NCBI GenBank assembly: GCA_013350335.1
Contig: CM023537.1
Span: forward strand, 9,480,438-9,544,437
Length of the DNA: 64,000 bases
Source of the DNA: Chimonanthus salicifolius
Taxonomy: Eukaryota > Streptophyta > Magnoliopsida > Laurales > Calycanthaceae
Direction of reading: 5' to 3'
Made by a program: the position numbers and the translations under genes. Below are positions 23,889 through 35,800 of the stretch, one piece after another (within the stretch, counting starts at the first letter, position 1; every line of letters begins with the position of its first letter). The notes below the pieces were generated by a model. It saw only the letters and a program-made list of their open reading frames with translations. It was not told the origin of the DNA and did not search any database.

Positions 23889-26800
23889 ATGTGGAAGTTG
23901 CAATGCCCATACTGCCCTGGCGTGCACGGGCGGTGCGCGACCGCGTCTACCGGCAGGTGGGTGACCGAGTGCGGCGCTTGCGGCCGCGTGGTTGAGGAGA
24001 GGCAGGCCCAGCCCCACGACCTCTTTCTCCTTCGAGCTCAGGATTCCCCTCTCTGCCTCGTTACCCCGGATCTCTTATTTAACTCTCAGACCACCGCTGC
24101 CCCCGTCGGCACCACCAACACGACCACCATAACGAATAGTAATAGCAAAGGCGAGCAAGTGGAAGCAGAGGAGGACGAAGACCCATTCGAGCCTACGGGT
24201 TTCATCACCGCCTTCTCTACATGGTCTCTGGAGCCCACCCCCCTCTACGCCATCTCCTCTCTCTCCTTCTCCGGTCACCTCGCCGAGCTCGAGCGTGTTC
24301 TTCTTGACTCCTCTTCCTCTTCTTCCAATCCCACTGCCACTGCCACTGCCACTGCCACTGCCACTGCCACTGCCAATGCCGGCACATCCGCATCAGGCCC
24401 CACCGTGGTGGTGGACAACCTCCGTGCCTACCTCCAGATCATCGACGTCGCGTCCATCTTGGGCCTCGACCGTGACATATCCGACCATGCCTTCCAGCTC
24501 TTCCGGGACTGCTCCTCTGCCACCTGCTTGAGGAATCGCAGCGTTGAGGCGCTTGCCACCGCTGCCCTTGTCCAGGCTATTCGAGAGGCCCAGGAGCCGA
24601 GGACCCTCCAGGTATACTATCATTATCTTCTATTCCCTTTCTTTCTTCAAGATCTTTAGACTTTAGACCCTCTCTGCTCTGAGCATTGAATTCCTCCATT
24701 CACTTTTGGAAGCCCCACTTGGATCAGTTTATCAGAAACTCCATCAGTCAATCGTACTAGGTCATGAAAATTGAATTGGTTTTACCCACTATTAGGACAT
24801 CATTATTTTCATACATCATGAAAGGCTTGACGTGAATGTTTTACCCACAATCTCGTAGTTGAATTGTGCAGAAGACCTGCTTTGTTTCCACTGTGAGACA
24901 CGACTCACTGTGTCTCTCAGTGCCAAATTGGAAGAAGAAAAGAAGAAAGGAAAGTTGCTTGGGTATTTTTGAGGAACCCACCCTCCTAGGTTGTTTTTTA
25001 GCCTTCAAAATCTATATTAATTTTATTCATGAAGGACTCTAAATAAAGAGATTAAAGACTCCTACAATCTCGACTGGCTGATTATAAGGAAATACTTTCA
25101 AAATTCAAACGAAGATAAAATAGCAAAACTCTCTATGATAATTCAAAATTCAAACAAAAGATAAAATAGCAAAACTCTCTATGATAATCCTCATCTGACA
25201 GCTAGTAGTGATCTGACCCAATCCTGCTGATTTGTTAACTGATCCCCAGCTGATCCTGATCTAGCTGGACAACTTAGAGGTAGGTACGTTATATCCCACC
25301 TGGCTTGAGTTTAACGTCGTCCTCGCGGAGAAAACTAGGATACTTTTCGTGCAGTTATGGTACAACTCCCAAGTGGCATCATCACGGCTCAGCCCCTGCC
25401 ACTTAACCAAGACCTTGGTAGCCGCACGTCGACCTTGACGAACCATCCTACGATCCAAAATCATCTCAGGCTCCAACTCAAACTTTCCTTGTCCGTCCAC
25501 AGGAGGAAGGCCAGATTGGCAAGGCGACATATCCTCGACCCGAGCTTTAAGACAAGAAACATGGAAGACAGGGTGAATGCGCGATGACACAGGCAGGTCC
25601 AAGCGATATGCCACTTCCCCAATGCGCTCGAGAATCTGAAAGGGCCCATAAAATTTTGGGGTGAGCTTCGCATTGGACCGCAAGTGGATAGTTTGCTGGT
25701 GGTAGGGTTGTAGCTTCAGGAACACCCAATCACCTACAACAAAGACATGCTCAGTACGACGCTGATCCGCGTATGATTTCATACGGCGTTGAGCGCCACG
25801 AAGGTTATCCTTCAAGGTGTGCAAGATGGCCTCTCTATCCCATAACGCAGAATCCACAGCTTCAACCCTAGTGGTGCCCCTCACATAAGTCGAAAGGCGA
25901 GGTGGAGGTCTCCCATAAACTGCCTCAAAAGGAGACAATTTGGTTGAGGCATGTGTGTTGGTATTGTACCAAAATTCTGCTGGTGAAAGCCATCGGCTCC
26001 AGTCTCTTGACTTTAAGCCACTAAAAACACGTAAATAATGCTCAACACATTTATTTACCTCCTCTGTTTGGTCGTCTGACTGCGGATGATATGTTGAACT
26101 CATCTGAAGTTTGGTGCCTTGAAGTGTGAAAAATTCCTTCCAAAACAGGAAAAATAGAGTCTCGATCACTGACAATAGATTCTGGCATTCCATGAAGTTT
26201 AAAGACATGATCGAGGAAGATACGCGCCGCGCCGGCGGCGGTGAAGAGGTGGGCCAGAACCATGAAATGGCTGTACTTTCTCAGCCTATCCACCTCAACC
26301 ATGATAGTACTTTTTCCCTGCGACAGGGGCAACCCTTCAATAAAATCCATGGAAATGGACACCCATGGTGCAGTCGGTATGTCCAATGGCTATAACAGCC
26401 CTATTGGCAAGACGTTCTCAGCCTTATTGCGCTGACAAGGATCACACTGCCGTATGTACTTCCGAGCTTCATGCTTCATACCCGGCCAATAGAAGTCACG
26501 CTTGAGGCGCTGATAAGTTTTATGAGAACCCGAGTGCCCTCTCACTAGACTGTCGTGGACATGGGACAGTACCTTTTGAACTACTGACGAGTCTGATGGT
26601 ACATAGAAGCGGCCCTTGTAAAATAAGAGTCCGTCGTGCTCGGTATAACGGGTAGGATCCAGCGATCCCTCTTGAAGCTGTGTTCGAAGATGTTGAACAT
26701 GGGGGTCGGTGGACTGAGCAACACGAAGCTCGTCGGTCCAAGTTGGCACTGGGTAGGACAGGGCCGAGAGCTCACCTTCTTGGCGGGAGAGAGCATCAAC

Positions 26801-29800
26801 GACCGTATTTAATTTTCCACTGCGATACTCAATTGTAAAGTCATACCCAAATAGCTTAGAGATCCACTGCTGTTGAGAAGGAGTTCCCACCTTCTGTTCC
26901 AATAAAAATTTCAGACTTCTATGATCCGTCTTTACCACAAATTTGCTACCCAGCAAATAGGGACACCATTTCCTCACTGCCATAATCAAGGCCAACAATT
27001 CCTTGTCATACGTTGATAAAAACAAAGACTTGCCGGATAGTGCCCGACTAAAATAAGCAATAGGTCGCCCGTTTTGAGTCAAAGCTGCATCTACCCCCGT
27101 GTCTGAGGCATCAATCTCCACAACAAAAGGCTGTTGGAAGTCAGCCAGTGCCAGGACCGGTGGCTTGCTCATCACATCCTTAAGTGTTTGGAATGATGCC
27201 ACCGCTTGAGGAGTCCAGGCAAAGGAGTCTTTTTTGAGCATATCCGTTAATGGCCGTGCAATCTGGCCATAGTTCTTAATGAAGTGCCTGTAATAGCCTG
27301 TAAGCCCAAGGAAACCTCGCAACCCTCGTACTGTCTTTGGTTGGGGCCACTCGACCATACTCTTCAATTTGCTAGGATCAGCAGCTACACCCTCCTTTGA
27401 TATAAGATACCCCAAATATTCCACAGTAGAACAGCCAAACATACACTTACTTCTCTTAGCATACAATTGGTGATCTCGGAGAATACTTAAAACGCATGCC
27501 AAATGAGCTTTATGATCCTCCACCAAAACACTATAGACCAAGATATCGTCAAAGAATACCAGAACAAAGCGCCGCAAATATGGTCAGAATATTTCATTCA
27601 TCAGACTCTAGAAGGTGGCCTAGGGCATCAATTAGGCCGAAGGGCATAACCAGAAACTCATAGTGCCCATCATGCGTCCTGAAGGCTGTCTTGGACATGT
27701 CTTCAGGCTTGACCCGAATCTGGTGATAATCAGAGCGAAGATCAAGCTTAGAAAAGATCTGAGCTTCTTGGAGTTCGTCCAACAATTCTTCAATTACTGG
27801 AATGGGAAATCGATGTTGATAGTCTGCTGATTGAGAGCACGATAATCAACACACATTCGTCAAGACCCATCACTCTTGCGCACCAAAAGCACCGTAGAAG
27901 AGAAGGGGCTTTGACTAGGACGGATGACCCCACTTTGTAGGAGCTCCTACACCAATTTTTCAATTTCTGTCTTCTGATAATAAGGGTACCTATATGGGCG
28001 AACACTGACTGGCTTAGCATCCGGCAACAGTGGTATATGATGGTCATGAGATCGACATGGCGGCAATCCTTTTGGCTCATTGAAAACATCATGGTATTGT
28101 TCCAGCAGATCAACCAAGGGAACTGGTTCCCCAACCATTGGAGCCTTATTAAATTCAGGTTGAATAGAATAGATCTGGAGTAGGTAGCTGGGGTTACGAC
28201 TAGGGCTCATGTGCTTAGCTCGAGACTCATTAACCACCCTTACCCCTTGTCGATCTTCACCTTCCCACAGCTGGAGTCAGTTGTGGATGTGGAAAGACAT
28301 AGTCAACTTTTGGAAGTCCCATGTGATGGGTCCTAGGGCTTGTAGTCATTGGGCCCCTAAGACCACATCATATCCTCCCAAGGCAAGTAGATAAAAATCG
28401 GCTGGCACTTGCAGTCCTTGCACCTTGAGGTGACCCCCCTGCAAACTCCGAAGCACTGGATTTGGGCACCATTAGCCACGGCGACCTCAAATGTTGCATC
28501 TTGTGTTGCTGGCAAAGCTGCTTTAGCAGCTACATGCGGGCTCATAAAGTTATGAGTGTTGCCCGATTCCACCAGAATCGTCACCATAATCTGACCCAAT
28601 TGCCCCTTCAGACGCATGGTCTGGGGAGCATGACCCCCAGTCACGGCGTGTAAGGAAATTTCCGGCTGAAGGTTAGAGCCGTCATCTTCCTCCTGCTCTC
28701 CGTCCATCTCCTCCTTCGGTTCAATGTTAACATCGTCAGGCCAACTACCTTCCATGAGAAACAACTTTTGAGTGCGACACTTGTGGCCTGGAGTAAATTT
28801 TTCGTCACAGTTGTTGCACATTCCTTTCTATCGCCGTTCTCTCATTTCCAAGGGGGTAAGCTTTTTTATGACGGGTACGGGAGCCTTAATAGGCCATGTT
28901 GATACCGAGGATGATTGCGGCCCGGAACGCCCCTGATCTAGGCGGAACTGCCTTTTCCTGGCTAGGGCCTTCTCTTCTTGTAAGCGGGCAAGTCCTACTG
29001 CTTCCGACAATGTCTGTGGTCTTAACATCCTGACACTGAGTTGGATGTCATCCCTCAGGCCACCAAAAAAGCAACTCACCATGAAAGGCTCATGGAGTCC
29101 TTCAGTTTGGTTGGCGAGCTCTTCGAAGCGAGTATGATAATCTTCCACTGAACCCGTTTGGCGTAGCTTGGTGAGGGATGAAGTGGCATCGGTATAGGGT
29201 GATGGTCCAAACCGTACCATGAGTCCATGCGTGAAGTCATCCCAACTGGCTATTGCATTAGATCTCTCCATCCACCTGAACCATTGTAGTGCTTTTCCCT
29301 CCAAATGGAAGGAAGCCATCAGCAACTTTTGAGATGCAGGGGTCTTTTGATGAAGGAAAAACTGCTCTGCTCGATAGATCCAACCCTACGGGTCAGTCCG
29401 TCAAACCTTGGAAAGTCTAACCGTGTTGTACACCCAAAGACAGCATGGTCACCGTCACCATTTTTTGGCTGTGGCCCCTTGTTATGGCCATTGACGTTTC
29501 CCCTACATCTGCTTGGCCTGTGCTTCCAAGGTTTTGTGTAGGAGATGAAGTGTATCATTAATCGTCCCGAGACGGGTCCCGTCGGCCATTGGAACCTTGC
29601 TCTGATACCTTGCGGAAGACCTCCGGTGTTTCCACTGTGAGACACGACTCACTGTGTCTCTTAGTGCTGAATTGGAAGAAGAAAAGAAGAAAGGAAAGTT
29701 GCTTGGGTATTTTCGAGGAACCCACCCTCTTAGGTTGTTTTTTAGCAATCAAAATCTATATTAATTTTATTCATGAAGGAATCTAAATAAAGAGATTAAA

Positions 29801-32800
29801 GACTCCTACAATCTCGACCAGCTGATTACAAGGAAATACTTTCAAAATTCAAACGAAAGATAAAATAGCAAAACTCTCTATAATAATTCAAAATTCAAAC
29901 GAAAGATAAAATAGCAAAACTCTCTATGATAATCCTCATCCGACAGCTAGTAGTGATCCAACCCAATCCTGTTGATTTGTTAACTGATCCCCAGTTGATC
30001 CTGATCTAGCTGGACAACTCAGAGGTAGGTACGTTACAAATTGTGTATGAACTTCCATTTTCTGTGTTAGACTCGTTCTCTTATTTATTTAGGGCCTATT
30101 CAGTAGGTTGGAATCCTTAGGTGGGCTTGGATTTTTGTGGGGAGTAAGCATTAATGTAATTCCACAATTTTAGCTCTATGGAATACATAAATTCTCATCT
30201 CAAGTATTACTATAGTGGTATGTCAAAGCTTGCACTACTTTGAAGATGAGATTCTCGTATTTCAGGTAATAATTCCAAACACACCAAAATAAAAAAAAAG
30301 GATCTTCGATTAACCATCTGTAGTCTTACATGATGAAATGATGTTTACAATTACGAGAAATGTCCAGGTTCAAGTATCAATACAAACACTTCTGTCAAAT
30401 GCTAATGAACGTATTCGGATACACAGAATGGGAGGTTGGATTAATGTTTCAAAAGGCATGGTTGACTTTCGCATTAGGTGGGAATGCTGGATTTGAGGTC
30501 AGGCTTTCGCAATGACCTGGATTCTGGAAGATCAAGCATCGTAGCACTGTTCTCATGTCCATGTTTGTATCTGTAGTCATTTTTGTGCATCATAGGCTGG
30601 AGCAGAAGGGTATGGGTGAAAACTGGAGTAAAGAGGAGCCTTCACTGGGTAGTTAGAGGACTGAAGATCATAGTGGCCATGTAAGTTTTGGAGGAAAAGA
30701 GACGATAAATTCAGAGGACCATATGTAGAAGTGGTAAAAGGAGAACTAAGCTGTTACTGGATGCTGATGAATCCTAGTGTGTGTGATAATCTAGCATTTC
30801 TAGATGGAAGAGTGAACAAGTTGTTTGAATAGAATAAAAAATGAAATGATTCACTTGTTCGTGCGAAAGCTGCACAAGAGCATGATTAGGGAGAGACTTG
30901 ATGGGAATCTGTGAGAAGTGCATGATTGGTGCAATAGGAGGACATTTGAGAGGATAATAAAAATGAGAAGTCTGGACCTTCAATGGATGTTGATGGAGTT
31001 CCTATGGGAAATCCAGTCAAGTCATACTACTTGTTGGTGCTTTATATGGTATTTTTAAAGAGCCATTTTCTAATTTTGGCCCTTGGAGTGCAGAAGTAAA
31101 TGGCAGAAGGAGGAATCTCTAATTTCACTGTTAGGGCATTTTTTTTGCATGCTTGGTCGAGGCAGATCTTTGAGAAGATAGGGGTCTGTTTTATAGAGGT
31201 GTTGGGACTTGATAAAGATGCATGCTCTTTAGACTGCTTGGGTTGCACAAAGATCCTTATATTAATAGATGTGACAGGAGGCTTTTTTATTGAAGATGGA
31301 GATTTGGAGGAGTGAGAAGAATATGCAATGTGTTTATTCAATTGATGGAATTTGAAGACTCAAGTTGGCTGATGACAGGAAACAAGGGAAATCCTATTGA
31401 TAATTGTAAGGCTCCCATCTAGGGTTGGGAGCACTTTTAAAGTTTTAAGTGGATTTTGGCAAAAAAAATTCAATGGGCTAATTGTTGTGATGTGGAGATA
31501 ATGCAATTGAAATTTTAGAATGAGAAAAACAAATAAAATGACGTCACTAATCAGAAGACCTAGAAAAAAAAAAAAAGAGAAGAGAATTACAATGTGCTTA
31601 GCACAAACCCAAAAGGCTCACCTCACAATCCAAAATTAAAAAAAAAAAAAAAACAATTCCCTCAATATGATGGGATTGATTTGTTTATTAATAATGTCTC
31701 TGTTCGGGTCTAAGAAAAACCACATATAGTCTCTGTTCGAGTTAGAGAAGAACCACATACAATCTCTGTTTGGGTCAGAGAAGAACCACACAATTACATT
31801 CATCACACATCCCTCTCATTCTTCCATAAGAAAGAGACAAGTGGTGGTTTCTCAACCATCGTAACTCCCAGGTAGGTGGTTTGTCAACCACCGTAACTCC
31901 TAGGTAGGTGGGTCCGATCATTCATCTTGATCCACTTGGATGCACCATGATCCATGTCCCATGGGCTGTTGTCCCACAGTCCCACCATTTAATGGAGGGT
32001 CGTAACAACTCCCTCCTTCAGTTCGGCCTTGTCTTCAAGGTAGAAGTTTGGAAAATTCTTCTAATGCTAGGTTGCACCAACTCCTTCCCTCTTCAGACAA
32101 ACCTTGTCCTCAAGGTTGAAGTTGGTAAAATTTTGTTTGAGCTGGTCCACCGCTTCCCATGAGTAACTGGGCCGGTTTGCACATGTGGCCTGGCTGAAAT
32201 TTTTCATAACTATAGAAACAAAGCCCTTTCTCTCTTCTTGTCTGCATTTCTTTCCAGGATATTTTCTTGGATGCAGACGTTGAACTAACGCCTAGTTGTC
32301 GGCATGCATTACTAGAAGTTACCGGATTTTTCGGCTTGGATCTTTTCCCTTGTCGCTGGAGCCTTTATTTCGGGATTTCACATGTAGTAGATCGAGACAG
32401 CCCCAGAGCTATGGGGAAAGATGTGGATTGACCGCCCTAGATAGACAACTATGTAGAGGGTTTCTACAAGTATCTATCTAACTCTATCTATAGAGTTAGA
32501 TAGAGTTTGAGTTTGAGTTTATCGGTAGTTGTTCGGTTGTACCCGAACAATAATATTCCAGAGGGAAATGCACCAAAGATCAAATATTTCGAAACGGCTT
32601 CTGTGGAAAATTCGGACTTTCTTTTTTTTGCTGCAATCACATAAAAAACATAAACTTTATAGCTAAATACATGGCAATTGTATCATGAACCGGGATCATA
32701 AAGAGCATACTGCGAGTAGGAAGTGGAATTAAGACAATGGATTCCGAAGCATCAAACTTCTCTTCATTCGGAAGAATGAAACCAATTGTACAACATAATG

Positions 32801-35800
32801 AAAGGATTTGTCATAAATATGTAAAATTGTGCAAGCTTGATAGCCTGCGTCAATGACCAAGGCCTGAACATTCGAACTTCACCACTAATTTTCTCTTCTG
32901 ACCCGCCAATGGATGCTCTTACCAACGCCTTCTCTGGCCACCCTCGGACTCGAGTTGAAAATCTTTCAAATTCTTGATGATAGCCTCGGATAGTACCATG
33001 TTGTCTAATTTTTGAGAGGGCCTTGTCGAAGTCCCCATATTCGGAGGGTCTGAAATGCATACATAATTCATCCACGAATGTGTCTCGCGTCACTTCTCCA
33101 TAGGTTTGTTTGAGCCATTGGTACCACTGGTTCGCTTCTCCTTCCAAATGGAAAGAGGCCAATGCCCCCTTTTGTTCCATTGACATCCCTTGGTATTTGA
33201 AAATTTGCTCAACTTGGTTGGTTCAGTTCCCAAGTATCTCAAAAAGTCCATCTTGATAAATCAGGATAGAGCATGGGTTGTCGTCGATGAATTGTGCTCT
33301 CCATGGTATATTGTCTTGTTGTGAGTCGATGTTTTGGGATGCACTTGTAATTCCCTGATGGCCTAGGTTAAGGCTCACAGAGTTTCTTCAAATTGTTGTA
33401 ACTGGTCATTCGTCCATAGTGAATTATTGTGGATTTTCATATCTAATTTACAGATACTTTGCATCATCTCTTGTGCCATCCCTTCGAGTCTTTTGATTCT
33501 TTCTTTATTGGTGAGTTGCGACATTCCGTCATTCGGCTTTGATATCAATTGATAGGATCGATTTGTTTATTAGTAATAATGTCTCTATTCGGGTAAGAAA
33601 AGAACATACAATCTCTGTTCAGGTCAGAGAATAACCACACAATTACATTCATCACATGGCCTTCCCATTCCCTCTCATTCTTCCATAAGAAAGAGACTAG
33701 TGGTGGTTTCTCAACCATTGTAGCTCCCAGGTAGGTGGTTTCTCAGCCACTGTGAAGTGACCATTGGTGGTTTCTCAACCACCATAACTCCTAGGTAGGT
33801 GGGTCCGATCATTCATCCTGATCCACTTGGATGGACCATGTCCCATGGGCTGTTGTCTCAGGTCCCACCATCTGATGGAGGGTCATAACACAATCTCTCT
33901 TAAATAATCCTCTCAAAAGAGACCCAAAGGAAGAGTCCCAAGTTTGTGTGTGTTACGACTGAAGGCCTAAGCCTTCTTATAGACTTTGGATCTCCAAAAC
34001 TAGGAAATTAAATAATAATAAAATAATAAAAAAGGAAACTAGGGGAGAAGGAAACCTCGAGCCATAAAATCAGCCATCGGCTGGTCTTCCTAAAGCCTTG
34101 CATCACAAGTTGTGTTGCATGTCCTGCCAAAACCTGCAATGCATAGGGTCGGTGCCTTAAGCACCTTCTTTTTTCAACACTAACTGCCTATAGATCTTGA
34201 ACCTGCAACCTTCAACAATGAGCACTTACTACTATGCTAGAGATTCTCATCAATTAATAAACAAGATTGTTGCCACTATGTTGCCAGTATCGAAGGAAAT
34301 CTCAAGGGGGAGCAAGTTTGTTTCTGTGCCACGGTATAGTTGCTACAACAGGTTTGTATGTTTTAGTGGTAGGCACCTCACTGCTGTGCCCTTAGTGTGT
34401 GACATGGGTGGAGAGAAATAGGTGTTCAAATGGTGTTCGTTTATCTATAGGAAACTGAACTCAAATTTTGAATTTAAAAAAATAAAGGCATCACACTTGG
34501 CACTTTGTTTACATGACCATTTAAACGCCTAGAAACTAAAAGGTGTTGAAGCTGGTGTCACTGTACCAGCAATTGTACACCATGGGTTAGTCTCACCTCC
34601 AATGTGGGGTGAGGATACCCATGATATTCAATAAAAAAAAGAAAGAAAAAAAAAAGATTTTCAGAACATTAGGTGTCTTGCAGTTGTAAGCTATGGTGGA
34701 ATTAATTCTCTCTCATGAGAAACTGGAAAACAGATGCTTCTTTTATCGTCTCTTTAATGATTAGACCTGCATGGTTATGAGCTCTTTTGATGAGACATTG
34801 CTTGTCCAGTGGTATTATCAATGGCAGTGGTCAAGTGGAGTCTCTTCAGACAGTACTATGATGAAAAGATTGCTTAGATGTTATTTTGATGTGGATAGAG
34901 GGCCCATTATTTCAACCAATCCAGAATTTTTTTCGGCCTTGAAGATAACGAGGGCCCCAATCTAATTCCAGGTCTGATCTCAGCCTTGAAAATAACAAGG
35001 GCCTCAATTTAATTCCAGGTCTGATCGTTGTTTTGGGCCAGGGAGACTAAGCACCATGATATTCCTATGGATCAAGAAGTAGTTTTTAGTCTCTAGTCCC
35101 TGTGCAAAAGGAATAAATCTCTGGTCCTAGCAGACCCTTGATCAGTGTCCATTTTGGGTATAGGAGAACATCAGTTTGCTGGACCAATGGAAGGAGTTGA
35201 GGCCTGTGCTGGTTCCTGATCCAGTATATGGGTCAGACCCAAATGGATCAAGGGTTTTCGATCCAGGATCTTCTGTAAGGTTTTGAATGTGTTCTTTAGA
35301 AGGTGGCATTGGTGTAGAGAGTTCTCATAGAGGTCATAAGTTGATCACAGTGAGCCAGATGGGAAACTGTTGGACTAATTCTTGGGGTAGAATTTTAATG
35401 GGATATACCAAAAAGGGGAGCATTTTATGAAGGGAAATTCTTTTGTTACGGTCTTGGTTGGTAATTGCTTATTTGCTGATAAAAAGAAAGTAGTTTGTAC
35501 TTTCTATAGGCCATACCTTTTGTTTATACTTTTAATGGGCCATGCATTTAGACTCTGGAGTCTGCAGTAGGCTTTTATCATGTGTATATATTTACTTATT
35601 TGTTAATTGCAAGGTTGTTCATTATGCACTTCAACCCCATGGCTCTCTTCTTTTTCTTTTTCTTTTCTTTTTCTGAACTTTTTTATGTGATGCTAATCTT
35701 CTTGGTCTTTGGTCCATCCCTTCTTTTGGGTCCCAAAGTCAACTCTCGGACCAAGGAGAGGAGCAGATATTGTCAAACTGGAAAATTTTGCAAGTGGTTC

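Larger units (their letters stand above)
24867..30038 (-). mobile_element. Complete but decayed Ty3/Gypsy chromovirus in PBRP1 intron 1
   Basis: The 5172-bp element is antisense to PBRP1. The LTRs are 29611-30038 (5') and 24867-25293 (3'). A perfect 5-bp target-site duplication AATTG lies at 24862-24866 and 30039-30043. The primer-binding site next to the 5' LTR reads GGTATCAGAGC on the minus strand (29599-29609). The polypurine tract AGGTGGGA precedes the 3' LTR (25294-25301). Gag, protease, RT, RNase H, integrase and chromodomain follow in that order, which is the Ty3/Gypsy chromovirus order. Frameshifts and stop codons disable it. The LTRs differ at about 25 positions by eye (near 6%), so the insertion is not recent. 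Confidence 0.95.
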
